From positions 682,001 to 746,000 of the forward strand of contig NZ_JALKAA010000001.1 of NCBI RefSeq assembly GCF_024171605.1: a stretch of DNA of 64,000 nucleotides, written 5' to 3'. The position numbers and the translations under genes are program-made. Shown piece after piece: positions 1-8,841 of this stretch. The notes under the pieces are model-generated. The model made no database searches, was not told where the DNA came from, and saw only the letters and a list, made by a program, of their open reading frames with translations. This DNA comes from Pontibacter sp. HSC-36F09. Lineage in GTDB: Bacteria; Bacteroidota; Bacteroidia; Cytophagales; Hymenobacteraceae. How positions within the stretch are numbered: the first letter of the stretch is position 1; every line of letters starts with the position of its first letter.

Positions 1-576
1 GATAAAAAGAATATAGTCATTTTCGCTTCGGGATCGGGCAGCAACGCACAGCGCCTGATGGAGTACTTCGAGCACCACCCAGCCATTCGTGTGGCCGCCC
101 TGTTTGCCAATAACCCAAAAGCGTATGCCCTAAAACGAGCCGAGACCTTCCACGTCCCGGCTTTTTTATTTTCCCGTGATGCGTTTTACAATTCCGAAAG
201 CGTATTAGAACAGGTGCAGTCTTTCAAGCCTGACCTGATTGTGCTGGCCGGTTTCCTCTGGCTCGTGCCGCAGAACTTCCTGCAGGCTTTCCCGGACCGC
301 ATCATCAACATCCACCCTGCCCTGCTGCCCCAATACGGCGGCAAAGGTATGCACGGCCTCAACGTGCACACGGCCGTAGTGTCGGCTGGCGACAAGGAGT
401 CAGGTATAACAATACACCGCGTAAACGAGGAGTACGACAAAGGCGAATTTGTGCTGCAGGAGCGCTGCCCGGTGCACCCCGATGACACACCTGAGGCCTT
501 AGCTGCCCGCGTCCTTGCACTCGAGCACAAGTACTTGCCGGAAGTAGTTGAAAAACTGCTCCTGGAGAAACTGTAA
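1..576 (+). CDS. purN: Phosphoribosylglycinamide formyltransferase, 5' end cut by window
   Basis: This enzyme transfers a formyl group from 10-formyl-THF to GAR, the third step of de novo purine synthesis, in the cytoplasm. The frame is open from base 1, so the start codon lies just upstream; the visible 191 residues are nearly the full family length. The N-terminal Rossmann motif GSGSN is at residues 11-15 of the visible part. The catalytic set is present: N103 and H105 in NIHPALLP, and D146 in EEYDKGEF. purH follows 50 bases downstream on the same strand, so the two purine genes are probably co-transcribed. The only limitation is the missing first few codons. Confidence 0.95.
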   Translation, partial: DKKNIVIFASGSGSNAQRLMEYFEHHPAIRVAALFANNPKAYALKRAETFHVPAFLFSRDAFYNSESVLEQVQSFKPDLIVLAGFLWLVPQNFLQAFPDRIINIHPALLPQYGGKGMHGLNVHTAVVSAGDKESGITIHRVNEEYDKGEFVLQERCPVHPDDTPEALAARVLALEHKYLPEVVEKLLLEKL

Positions 577-626
577 ATCAAGCACTAGCACATTTAAAAA
601 ATCAGCACATTATATAGCCCATACCT

Positions 627-2150
627 ATGCAATCTGTCAAAATCAAATCCGCACTAATTTCGGTTTACTACAAAGACCGTCTCGAACCACTGGTTGAGCT
701 CCTGAAGCAAAACAACGTAACCATCTACTCTACCGGTGGCACACAGGCTTTTCTGGAAGAGCAGGGCGCTGACGTAGTAGCCGTAGAAGACCTGACGGCC
801 TATCCATCTATCTTTGGTGGTCGTGTGAAGACCCTGCACCCGAAAGTATTTGGAGGCATTCTGCACCGCCGTGCCAACGAAAGCGACCTGGCCGAGCGTG
901 CGCAGTACGAGATTCCTCCGATTGACCTCGTAGTAGTGGACCTATACCCTTTTGAAGAAACCGTAGCATCAGGTGCATCGGAAGCGGATGTGATCGAGAA
1001 GATTGACATTGGTGGCATTTCCCTGATCAGAGCGGCAGCCAAAAACTTCCAGGATGTGCTGATCGTGTCGTCGCGTGAGCAGTACGACGAAGTAGTGGAC
1101 CTGCTGAAAGAAAAAGACGGTGCTACGGAGCTGGCTGACCGCAAACGCTTCGCATCCAAGGCTTTTGATATCTCTTCTAACTACGACACACACATTTTCA
1201 ATTACCTGAGCAAAGAGCAGGACATCAATGTGTTCAAGCAGAGCGTGCGTGAGGCGACCCCGCTGCGCTACGGTGAGAACCCGCACCAGCAGGGCACTTT
1301 CTACGGCAAGCTGGAGGACCTGTTTGAGCAGCTAAATGGCAAGCAGCTTTCTTACAATAACCTCGTGGACGTGGACGCTGCCGTGGCACTGGGCGCTGAA
1401 TTCGAAGAACCGGCTGTGGCCATCCTGAAGCATACCAATGCCTGCGGTTGCGCTACCGGCGAAAATATCAAAGAAGCCTACCTGTCCGCCTTGTCAACCG
1501 ATCCGGTTTCAGCATTTGGTGGTGTGATCATCGCGAATCGTACCATCGATATGGGTGCTGCCGAAGAGTTGAACAAGTTGTTCTTCGAAGTACTGATCGC
1601 TCCTGATTTCGACACAGACGCGCTTGACTTGCTGCGCACCAAGAAAAATCGTATTCTCTTAAAGCAGAAGCCAGTGGAGCTACCAGCAAAGCAATTTAAG
1701 ACATTGCTGAACGGCGTGATTGAGCAGGACAAAGACCTGAAAACCGAGACAGAAGCTGATTTTAAAACTGCTACCAAGCGCGAGCCTTCAGCTGAGGAGA
1801 AAAAAGCACTTGTGTTTGCCGCCAAGGTATGCAAGCACACCAAGTCCAACACCATTGTGCTGGCCACCGACAAAATGATGATCTCCAGCGGTGTGGGCCA
1901 GACCTCGCGTGTGGATGCCCTTCGCCAGGCCATCGAAAAAGCCAAAAGCTTCGGCTTCGACATCAGCAACACGGTAATGGCTTCCGACGCTTTCTTCCCT
2001 TTCCCGGACTGCGTAGAAATCGCCGACCAGGCAGGTATAAAAGCAGTCGTGCAGCCGGGTGGCTCTATCAAAGACCAGGACTCGATTAACTATTGCGACG
2101 CGCACAACATGGCCATGGTCATGACGGGCGTGCGGCATTTCAAACACTAA
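627..2150 (+). CDS. purH: Bifunctional AICAR formyltransferase / IMP cyclohydrolase
   Basis: PurH performs the last two steps of de novo IMP synthesis. The 507 residues match the usual length. An N-terminal MGS-like cyclohydrolase domain (about residues 1-145, with STGGT and GGRVKTLHPK) is followed by the AICARFT domain, which carries LRYGENPHQ, the KHTNACG segment and KSNTIVL. The start at 627 gives the canonical N-terminus (KIKSALISVYYKD). It lies 50 bases after purN, and a strong terminator follows at 2182, so it closes the purine unit. One AGGTATA word sits inside the gene near 2033, as a Gly-Ile codon pair. Confidence 0.97.
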   Translation: MQSVKIKSALISVYYKDRLEPLVELLKQNNVTIYSTGGTQAFLEEQGADVVAVEDLTAYPSIFGGRVKTLHPKVFGGILHRRANESDLAERAQYEIPPIDLVVVDLYPFEETVASGASEADVIEKIDIGGISLIRAAAKNFQDVLIVSSREQYDEVVDLLKEKDGATELADRKRFASKAFDISSNYDTHIFNYLSKEQDINVFKQSVREATPLRYGENPHQQGTFYGKLEDLFEQLNGKQLSYNNLVDVDAAVALGAEFEEPAVAILKHTNACGCATGENIKEAYLSALSTDPVSAFGGVIIANRTIDMGAAEELNKLFFEVLIAPDFDTDALDLLRTKKNRILLKQKPVELPAKQFKTLLNGVIEQDKDLKTETEADFKTATKREPSAEEKKALVFAAKVCKHTKSNTIVLATDKMMISSGVGQTSRVDALRQAIEKAKSFGFDISNTVMASDAFFPFPDCVEIADQAGIKAVVQPGGSIKDQDSINYCDAHNMAMVMTGVRHFKH

Positions 2151-2181
2151 GGTATAGCACCTGTTGCAGGTATAGCTTTTC

Positions 2182-2218
2182 AAAAAGCCCCATTCTTTAC
2201 CGGATGGGGCTTTTTTTT
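2182..2218 (+). terminator. Rho-independent terminator of purH
   Basis: The stem AAAAAGCCCCAT pairs with ATGGGGCTTTTT around a ten-base loop and runs into a T tract. It lies 31 bases after the purH stop codon. Confidence 0.9.
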
Positions 2219-2562
2219 AAGTCTGAATATTCTTGCTTAGCAAGTATAGCAGATATGAAAAGGGAGGCCTTTATCGTTGCAGCAATCCCCTCGTTCAACC
2301 TGATTACATAGCGCAAATCCTATACCTGCCCGAACAAATCAAACTATAGTTGCTATCCAATTTTATACCTGGAGATGCGTTATGAAAGGCAGCAAAGAGA
2401 ATTGTATGGAATATGGGAAAGAAAAACTTTGAAAACTTTTGCCTCTTCTGCATCAGCATTATTAATTCCGCTGAAAATCACTAATTTTGCGGCTAGTTTT
2501 TGATTAGAAATATTGTATATTAAAAATATAACTGGGCAGCCGCACGCCTTCAAAAAATAAGA
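2219..2562. other. Intergenic region upstream of mreB
   Basis: These 344 bases hold no credible gene. They are AT-rich toward mreB and contain two TATACCT words near 2331 and 2364. The only recognisable signal is a TAATTTTG box at 2482-2489. A short open frame at the left end has no ribosome-binding site or family resemblance. Confidence 0.6.
2482..2489 (+). promoter_or_regulatory. Possible -7 box for the mreB operon
   Basis: TAATTTTG is an exact match to the Bacteroidota -7 consensus TAnnTTTG, 73 bases upstream of the mreB start and in the right orientation. No clear TTTG -33 element lies at 17-23 bases upstream, so this is tentative. Confidence 0.35.
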
Positions 2563-3588
2563 ATGGGACTATTTAACTTTCTTACCAGCGATATTGCTAT
2601 TGATTTGGGTACTGCCAATACCCTTATCATCCATAACGATAAGATTGTGGTGGACGAGCCGTCTATCATTGCCGTGGACCGCACCACGGGTCGTGTACTT
2701 GCTATTGGCCGAAACGCCATGCAAATGCACGAAAAAACCCACGAAAACATCAAGACGATTCGTCCGCTGAAAGATGGCGTAATTGCCGACTTCCACGCCG
2801 CTGAAGAGATGATCCGGGGTATGATCAAAATGATTGACACGGGCCGTCGTTTGTTCCAGCCTTCGCACCGCATGGTGATCTGTATTCCTTCAGGTATAAC
2901 TGAGGTGGAGAAACGCGCTGTGCGTGATTCGGCCCAGCATGCCGGCGCCAAAGAGGTATGGATGATTCAGGAGCCAATGGCTGCTGCGATAGGTATAGGC
3001 ATTGACGTAGAGCAACCGATTGGTTCCATGATTGTGGACATCGGGGGTGGTACAACGGAGATTGCTGTAGTGGCGCTTTCCGGTATCGTATGCGACCAGT
3101 CTATCCGTATTGCGGGCGACGTGTTCACCAAAGACATTCTGGATTACATGCGTCGCCAGCACAACTTGCTGATTGGCGAGCGTTCTGCCGAAAAAATCAA
3201 GATCGAAGTAGGTTCTGCCCTGACAGAACTCGAAAATCCGCCAGCCGACTACGAGATCCGTGGTCGTGACCTGATGACAGGTATACCGAAAGTAATTAAG
3301 GTAACCTACCAGGAAATCGCGATTGCACTGGACAAGTCGGTGTCGAAAATTGAGGAAGCGGTACTGAAAGCGCTGGAAATCGCGCCGCCGGAGCTGTCTG
3401 CCGATATTTACGACAACGGTATCCACTTGACAGGTGGTGGCGCATTGCTTCGCGGTTTCGACAAGCGTCTGGCTGCCAAAACTAAACTGCCGATCCACAT
3501 CGCTGAAGACCCGCTTAGAGCGGTGGTGCGCGGTACGGGTGCGGCTATCAAAAATCTGGAAGGCTTCAAGAACGTCCTCCTGACTTAA
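2563..3588 (+). CDS. mreB: Rod shape-determining protein MreB
   Basis: MreB is the bacterial actin that organises elongation-specific cell-wall synthesis under the inner membrane. The 341 residues are full length. The actin-fold phosphate loop DLGTANTL is at about residues 12-19, the second phosphate motif is VDIGGGTTEIAV near 160, and the adenosine motif GGGALLRG is near 290. It is the first gene of a five-gene operon in the classical order mreB-mreC-mreD-PBP2-rodA, 9 bases before mreC. Three AGGTATA words occur inside it, each encoding Gly-Ile. Confidence 0.97.
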   Translation: MGLFNFLTSDIAIDLGTANTLIIHNDKIVVDEPSIIAVDRTTGRVLAIGRNAMQMHEKTHENIKTIRPLKDGVIADFHAAEEMIRGMIKMIDTGRRLFQPSHRMVICIPSGITEVEKRAVRDSAQHAGAKEVWMIQEPMAAAIGIGIDVEQPIGSMIVDIGGGTTEIAVVALSGIVCDQSIRIAGDVFTKDILDYMRRQHNLLIGERSAEKIKIEVGSALTELENPPADYEIRGRDLMTGIPKVIKVTYQEIAIALDKSVSKIEEAVLKALEIAPPELSADIYDNGIHLTGGGALLRGFDKRLAAKTKLPIHIAEDPLRAVVRGTGAAIKNLEGFKNVLLT

Positions 3589-3597
3589 AAGTGCCGC

Positions 3598-4461
3598 ATG
3601 CGGAATCTATTTGCATTTATTTACCGGTTCCGTGCGTTCCTTATATTCGTGCTGCTGGAGGCCTTGTGCATTTTCCTGATCGTGCGTTACAACACATACC
3701 AGGGGGCGGCCATGTTCAACTCCGCCAACACCTATATAGGGCAGGTACTTGAGTTCCAGAGTGGTGTGACCGACTACTTCCGGCTGGCGTCTGTAAACAG
3801 TACGCTTGCCCAGGAGAATGCCGTGCTGCGCCAGCAACTTATGTCCTACATGCAGGATGCCGAAGCAGACAGCACTGATCAGCTTGACGGGACCTATTTT
3901 GCAGCTACAGACTCTGCCAAGTCAGAACCTTTCATTCTGCATGCCGGTCGTGTTATCAACAACTCGATTCGCCGCACCAACAACTACCTGACGCTGTCAG
4001 CAGGCAGCCAGGATGGTGTGAAACCAGGCATGGGCGTTATTTCCCCGAATGGGGCTGTCGGTCGCGTAAAAACCGTGTCGCAGCGCTATGCAACTGTTAC
4101 GTCACTGCTGCACTCGCAAATGCTGATTTCAGCCAAGATCAAGAAGGACAATACCTTTGGCACCATTAAGTGGACGGGTGGCGACTACCGCACGGCCCTG
4201 CTCGACTACATCCCGCTTCACGTAAAGCCCGAGCCCGGCGATACCGTGGTGACGAGCGGCTTCAACACGGTGTTCCCGGAAGGAATCAAGATCGGCACGA
4301 TCAGCGAGGTAGAGCGCGAGTTGGATAAGAGCTTTTATACCATCCGGGTACAACTCTCTGTTGACTTCGCTCAGCTCTCTTATGTATATGTTGTGGAAAA
4401 TCTGCGACGCCCGGAACAGGACTCCCTTGAAACAGAAGCAGGAATACTACCTCATGAATAA
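3598..4461 (+). CDS. mreC: Rod shape-determining protein MreC
   Basis: MreC is a bitopic inner-membrane protein whose periplasmic part links MreB to PBP2. It has one N-terminal membrane segment (about residues 9-28), then a coiled coil around residues 60-85, then the two beta-barrel periplasmic domain with the typical DGVKPGMGVISPNGAVGRV stretch. At 287 residues it is normal length. Its last 8 bases overlap the start of mreD, suggesting translational coupling. Confidence 0.93.
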   Translation: MRNLFAFIYRFRAFLIFVLLEALCIFLIVRYNTYQGAAMFNSANTYIGQVLEFQSGVTDYFRLASVNSTLAQENAVLRQQLMSYMQDAEADSTDQLDGTYFAATDSAKSEPFILHAGRVINNSIRRTNNYLTLSAGSQDGVKPGMGVISPNGAVGRVKTVSQRYATVTSLLHSQMLISAKIKKDNTFGTIKWTGGDYRTALLDYIPLHVKPEPGDTVVTSGFNTVFPEGIKIGTISEVERELDKSFYTIRVQLSVDFAQLSYVYVVENLRRPEQDSLETEAGILPHE

Positions 4462-4978
4462 CAGCCTAGGTATAAGACATATCGTGCAGTTTGTGGTGTT
4501 TGTGGCCTTGCAGATACTGCTGATGGACAATCTGGTGCTTTTCGGTACTGGCTTCAGCTTTATCTACATTGCCTTTCTGCTTTTCCTGCCCCTTGAGATG
4601 AACCGGGTCCTGCTCCTATTCCTGGGCTTTATAGCGGGCTTTGCAGTTGATATTTTTTATGACACGATGGGCATACACGCAGCGGCCAGTGTGCTGCTGG
4701 CTTATTTAAGACCCATGATATTGAACCTTCTCACACCGCGTGATGGTTACGATACGAATGACTCCGTGAACATACACATCATGGGCTGGCGCTGGTTTCT
4801 GGCGTACGCCCTCACCCTGATCCTGGCGCACCATACGGCTGTGTTCCTCCTTGAGATTTTCAGCCTGGAGGGGTTATCAGCAGCAGTGCCCAAAATACTG
4901 CTGAGCACCTTGTTCACGGGGGTTGTTATGGTTATATTGCAGTTACTGTTCTTCTCCCTTAAGAGAGCGAATAGATGA
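4454..4978 (+). CDS. mreD: Rod shape-determining protein MreD
   Basis: MreD is a small polytopic inner-membrane protein of the elongasome. The frame is open further upstream inside mreC, but the ATG at 4454 overlaps the mreC stop by 8 bases and gives a 174-residue protein with about five membrane segments and the MreD-like core FIYIAFLLFLPLEMNR followed by GFAVDIFYDTMGIHAAASV. Its stop overlaps the PBP2 start as ATGA. Sequence conservation in this family is weak, so position in the operon carries much of the assignment. Confidence 0.88.
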   Translation: MNNSLGIRHIVQFVVFVALQILLMDNLVLFGTGFSFIYIAFLLFLPLEMNRVLLLFLGFIAGFAVDIFYDTMGIHAAASVLLAYLRPMILNLLTPRDGYDTNDSVNIHIMGWRWFLAYALTLILAHHTAVFLLEIFSLEGLSAAVPKILLSTLFTGVVMVILQLLFFSLKRANR

Positions 4979-6807
4979 ATTACCTCGAAAACAGAAAATA
5001 CGTCATACAAGCAATCTTCCTGGTGGTGGGGGTGGTATACGCCTTGCGCCTTTTCTACATCCAGGTAGTGGACAGCAGCTACAAGCAGGCTGCCGAAACC
5101 AACGCGATCAAGACCGTTATCCAGTATCCTTTCCGGGGATTGATTTACGACCGTAACGGCGAACTGCTGGTGCAGAATACACCCGTATACGACCTCATGA
5201 TCGTGCCCAAAGAGGCCCGCAACATCGATACGCTGCGTCTGGCTAACATGCTCGACATCCCACTGGAGGATGCCCGAGAGCGTTTCAAAAAAGCCCGTGC
5301 CTATTCCTGGGTGAAACCTTCCATCTTTCAGCAGATGCTGAGTACCCAGGACTTTGCCCATATTCAGGACAACCTGATCGACTTCCCAGGTTTTTACATC
5401 AACGCCCGTACCGCTCGTGGCTATCCGCACCAGAGTTTGGGGCATGCGTTGGGCTATATCGCCGAAATCAGCCCGAAACAACTAGAGGACAGCACCTACG
5501 CAGGCTACCGCCCCGGCGACTACATTGGCAAGGCAGGTATAGAGATGGCTTATGAGGAGTACCTGATGGGCAAGCGCGGCGTCAAGTACAAAATGGTGAA
5601 CGTGCGCGGCATCGACAAAGGCTCTTTTAAAGACGGCGCCTACGATACGCTTTCCATAGCAGGCCAGAACATGGTGAGCACCATCGACCTCGATCTGCAG
5701 GCCTATGGCGAACATCTGATGAACGGTGCCAAAGGCAGTATCGTGGCCATTGAGCCCAAGACCGGTGAGATCCTGGCTTACATTTCAGCGCCCTTTTACG
5801 ACCCGAACCTGTTCACAGGCAAAGACTACGGCAAAAACTACATGCAGCTGCTGCAGGACCCGGACAAGACCATGTTCAACCGCCCGATCATGGCCGACCA
5901 GAACCCGCCGGGTTCTATCTTTAAGGTAACGCAGGCGCTGATTGCCCTCGAGGAAGGTGTGATTACGCCCAACACCCGCTTTGCCTGTAATAGGTCGCTG
6001 GTGAACTGCCACCCGCATCCCTCCCCGCTTGACTTGCACGGCGCGGTGCAGCACTCCTGCAACCCTTGGTTCTTCCTGGCCTACAAGGCGCTGATCAACC
6101 AGGGCAAGTCCAAGAACACGTTCACCGACACCGCACTGGGCCTCAAGGACTGGCGCGAGCATGTACTCACCTTTGGTTTCGGCAAAAAACTGGGCATCGA
6201 CATACCTGGAGAGAAGGCAGGCATCATAGCCTCCACCGACCTGTATGACCGCGTGTATGGCAAGAACCGCTGGAAATACTCCACCATCTACTCGCTCAGC
6301 ATTGGGCAGGGCGAACTGGGCGTGACCCCGCTGCAGATGGCTAACTTTATGGCCATAATTGCCAACAAGGGCTATTACGTAACCCCGCACCTGATCCGCT
6401 CGATAGGCGAAGACGGCAAGCCGTTGGCAGAAAATCTGGAGCGCCACTATACCTCCGTGAAGCCACATCACTATGACCCGATCATAGACGGTATGGCCGA
6501 TGTGGTGCGCGCCGGTACAGGCCGCAAGGCCAGCCTGGATAAAATAGGTATAACCGTTTGCGGCAAGACCGGTACGGCCCAGAACCCGCAGGGACCTGAC
6601 CATGCCGTGTTCGTGGCCTTCGCTCCGAAGGAAGATCCTAAGATTGCGATCGCCGTCTACGTGGAGCATGGCAAGTGGGGAGGCCAGTCAGCCGCCCCGA
6701 TTGCCGGCCTGATGATAGAGAAGTACATGACTGACACTATCTCTGCCCTCAAAGTCCAGGAGAAGTGGGTATTGAGCCGGGAGTATTTGAATATTAGATC
6801 GAAGTAA
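4975..6807 (+). CDS. mrdA: Penicillin-binding protein 2 (elongasome transpeptidase)
   Basis: This is the D,D-transpeptidase that cross-links peptidoglycan during cell elongation and works with RodA. A single N-terminal membrane anchor (about residues 10-28) precedes the PBP dimerisation region and the transpeptidase domain. The active-site serine sits in PPGSIFKVT (SIFK, near residue 312), the second motif is SCN in QHSCNPWF, and the third is KTGTAQ near residue 530. The 610 residues are full length. The ATG overlaps the mreD stop by 4 bases, and rodA starts 3 bases after its stop. Confidence 0.95.
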   Translation: MNYLENRKYVIQAIFLVVGVVYALRLFYIQVVDSSYKQAAETNAIKTVIQYPFRGLIYDRNGELLVQNTPVYDLMIVPKEARNIDTLRLANMLDIPLEDARERFKKARAYSWVKPSIFQQMLSTQDFAHIQDNLIDFPGFYINARTARGYPHQSLGHALGYIAEISPKQLEDSTYAGYRPGDYIGKAGIEMAYEEYLMGKRGVKYKMVNVRGIDKGSFKDGAYDTLSIAGQNMVSTIDLDLQAYGEHLMNGAKGSIVAIEPKTGEILAYISAPFYDPNLFTGKDYGKNYMQLLQDPDKTMFNRPIMADQNPPGSIFKVTQALIALEEGVITPNTRFACNRSLVNCHPHPSPLDLHGAVQHSCNPWFFLAYKALINQGKSKNTFTDTALGLKDWREHVLTFGFGKKLGIDIPGEKAGIIASTDLYDRVYGKNRWKYSTIYSLSIGQGELGVTPLQMANFMAIIANKGYYVTPHLIRSIGEDGKPLAENLERHYTSVKPHHYDPIIDGMADVVRAGTGRKASLDKIGITVCGKTGTAQNPQGPDHAVFVAFAPKEDPKIAIAVYVEHGKWGGQSAAPIAGLMIEKYMTDTISALKVQEKWVLSREYLNIRSK

Positions 6808-6810
6808 GGT

Positions 6811-8136
6811 ATGCCAACAGCACAACATCGCGTGATAGGAGGAAAGATCGTGCAGCCTAGCAGCCGCCGCCAGTCAACTAGCGTCTTCGGTAACCTGGAC
6901 TGGTTTATGGTGCTGATCTACTTTGTGCTGGTGGCGCTGGGCTGGATGAACATCTACGCCGTGGTGTACAGCCCTGACAATGTGGTGAACATATTTAGCT
7001 TCGACATTAACTCGGGTAGGCAGCTTACGTTTATTGCCACCGGTGTGATTCTGATGATTGTGCTGCTCGTAGTCGATTATAAGGTATACGAGCACCTGGC
7101 TTTTCCCATTTATGGCGGCATTATACTCCTGCTGCTCTTTACGTTGGCAGTAGCCAACCCTGTAGCAGGTTCACGCTCCTGGCTCGATTTGGGAGGAGGT
7201 TTTCGCCTGCAACCTGCAGAGCTAGCTAAGTTTGCCACTGCGCTCGCCATTTCCAAGTTCCTGAGTCAGGTGAGCCTGCGGCAACAAAAGATGAAGGACC
7301 AGATGGTTCTGGCTGCCATTACATTCCTGCCCGCTGTCATTATCATTTTGCAAAACGAAACAGGTTCGGCCCTCGTGTTTGGCTCCTTCATTCTGGCATT
7401 CTTCCGCGAAGGCATGTCGCCACTTATCCTGATCATCGGTGGTTCTGCCGCGGCTATTTTCATTCTGACATTGCTTGTGCCAAAGCTATACCTGCTCATC
7501 GGTATCGCCGCACTTATGGGCCTGGCTATGTTCCTGGATTACCGCCTCATGCGCCGCTTCAAAACCATGATCGCGCTTTTTGTACTGGTAGTAGGTATGG
7601 TGTTCAGTGTAGACTACTTCGTAAACGACGTCCTGCAGCCGCACCAGCAAAACCGTATCAAGGCGCTGATTAATCCGGAGGCGGACCCACTGGGTTATGG
7701 CTGGAACGTGACGCAGTCAAAGATTGCGATTGGCTCCGGCGGTTTCTGGGGCAAGGGTTTTCTGGAGGGGACGCAGACCAAGTTCGACTTTGTGCCCGAA
7801 CAAAGCACCGACTTTATCTTCTGTACCATCGGCGAAGAGCACGGCTGGGTAGGCAGCACCATCCTGATTGCACTGTTTCTCCTGCTGATGATGCGCATCG
7901 TCTACATTGCTGAGCGGCAGAAGTCCGTCTTCGGCCGCACCTATGGCTACTGCGTGGTGTCGGTTATCTTCTTTCACTTCGTCATCAACGTGGGCATGAC
8001 CATCGGCCTGGCGCCCGTGGTGGGTATACCGCTGCCTTTCTTCAGCTACGGTGGCTCTTCGTTGTGGTCGTTCACTATCCTGCTGTTCATCCTGCTGGCT
8101 ATTGATGCGAACAGGAACAGGGAGTTGGTAAGGTAA
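6811..8136 (+). CDS. rodA: Peptidoglycan glycosyltransferase RodA (SEDS family)
   Basis: RodA polymerises glycan strands from lipid II and pairs with PBP2. The 441-residue protein has roughly ten membrane segments after a short charged N-terminus. SEDS hallmarks visible include the AGSRSWLDLGGGFRLQPAELAK segment in the first half, and KGFLEGTQTKFDFVPEQSTDFIF with PLPFFSYGGSS near the C-terminus. The start is 3 bases after PBP2, and a perfect hairpin follows the stop, so it ends the operon. Confidence 0.96.
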   Translation: MPTAQHRVIGGKIVQPSSRRQSTSVFGNLDWFMVLIYFVLVALGWMNIYAVVYSPDNVVNIFSFDINSGRQLTFIATGVILMIVLLVVDYKVYEHLAFPIYGGIILLLLFTLAVANPVAGSRSWLDLGGGFRLQPAELAKFATALAISKFLSQVSLRQQKMKDQMVLAAITFLPAVIIILQNETGSALVFGSFILAFFREGMSPLILIIGGSAAAIFILTLLVPKLYLLIGIAALMGLAMFLDYRLMRRFKTMIALFVLVVGMVFSVDYFVNDVLQPHQQNRIKALINPEADPLGYGWNVTQSKIAIGSGGFWGKGFLEGTQTKFDFVPEQSTDFIFCTIGEEHGWVGSTILIALFLLLMMRIVYIAERQKSVFGRTYGYCVVSVIFFHFVINVGMTIGLAPVVGIPLPFFSYGGSSLWSFTILLFILLAIDANRNRELVR

Positions 8137-8158
8137 ACTTTATTCTTAAAAGCCATTC

Positions 8159-8203
8159 AACATCAAGCGCGTGCAGAAGTTCTGCACGCGCTTGATGTTT
8201 TAC
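8159..8203. terminator. Long perfect hairpin after rodA
   Basis: Arms of 20 bases (8159-8178 and 8180-8199) are exact reverse complements with almost no loop, followed by TTTTA. It lies 23 bases after the rodA stop and most likely terminates the mre operon. The arms are longer and more GC-rich than the other terminators in the window. Confidence 0.75.
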
Positions 8204-8433
8204 CGGACTCTACAATTGCCCTCTCTGTTACCGGAACTTCTGGAGAACTCCCCTCTTCCTTATGACCTGGGTTGGCTTAGTCCTGTAAAATATGTCGTTT
8301 ACTAAATTGCCGCTGTTTGGCTCAGCCTATTGAAAACACAACCCGTTAGCACTAGGTAGTCACCTACCCAACTATTGCGGCAGGCAGAGATCGCCTGAAA
8401 CAAAACATGTAGCCATCTTTAAATAAAAACAAT

Positions 8434-8715
8434 ATGCCTAAGTATATAATCGAAAGAGAGATTCCGGGTGCCGGTAATTTAACGCAGGAACAGTTACAGT
8501 CCATTTCACAGACTTCCTGTGGCGTGTTGGATAGCATGGGCCCAAAAATACAGTGGGTACACAGCTACGTGACGGATGACAAGATCTATTGTGTTTACAA
8601 TGCGCCAGATGAGGAAATGGTGCGGGAACATGCAAAGCAAGGCGGCTTCCCGGCAAACTCTGTGAAAAGAGTGTATGCCATGATAGATCCGGTCAGCGCA
8701 GAACCTACGGTTTAG
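8434..8715 (+). CDS. DUF4242 family protein (SCO4226-like)
   Basis: A 93-residue cytoplasmic protein that starts with the family signature KYIIEREIPGAG and continues with a cysteine-containing helix and a strand resembling VHSYVTDDKIYCVYNAPDEE, then EHAKQGGFPANSV. The DUF4242 family has a ferredoxin-like fold; the Streptomyces member SCO4226 binds nickel. Whether this protein binds metal is not shown by the sequence. It stands alone, 300 bases after rodA, with no partner gene. The upstream 230 bases show no clear promoter. Confidence 0.75.
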   Translation: MPKYIIEREIPGAGNLTQEQLQSISQTSCGVLDSMGPKIQWVHSYVTDDKIYCVYNAPDEEMVREHAKQGGFPANSVKRVYAMIDPVSAEPTV

Positions 8716-8841
8716 AAAGTGCAGGTGTGCCTTTTGCCCTAAACCAGAGCTGCCAGGGAACCGCTGTGCCTCTCTCAAAGGATGGGGTGCTGGTGTATGC
8801 TGGCAATAGGTATAGCCTTGTCTTTTATACCTTATACTACC

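Noticed and set aside
5785..6669. A 294-codon open frame antisense to the PBP2 gene
   Set aside because: It lies fully within a well-supported gene on the other strand and shows no motif.
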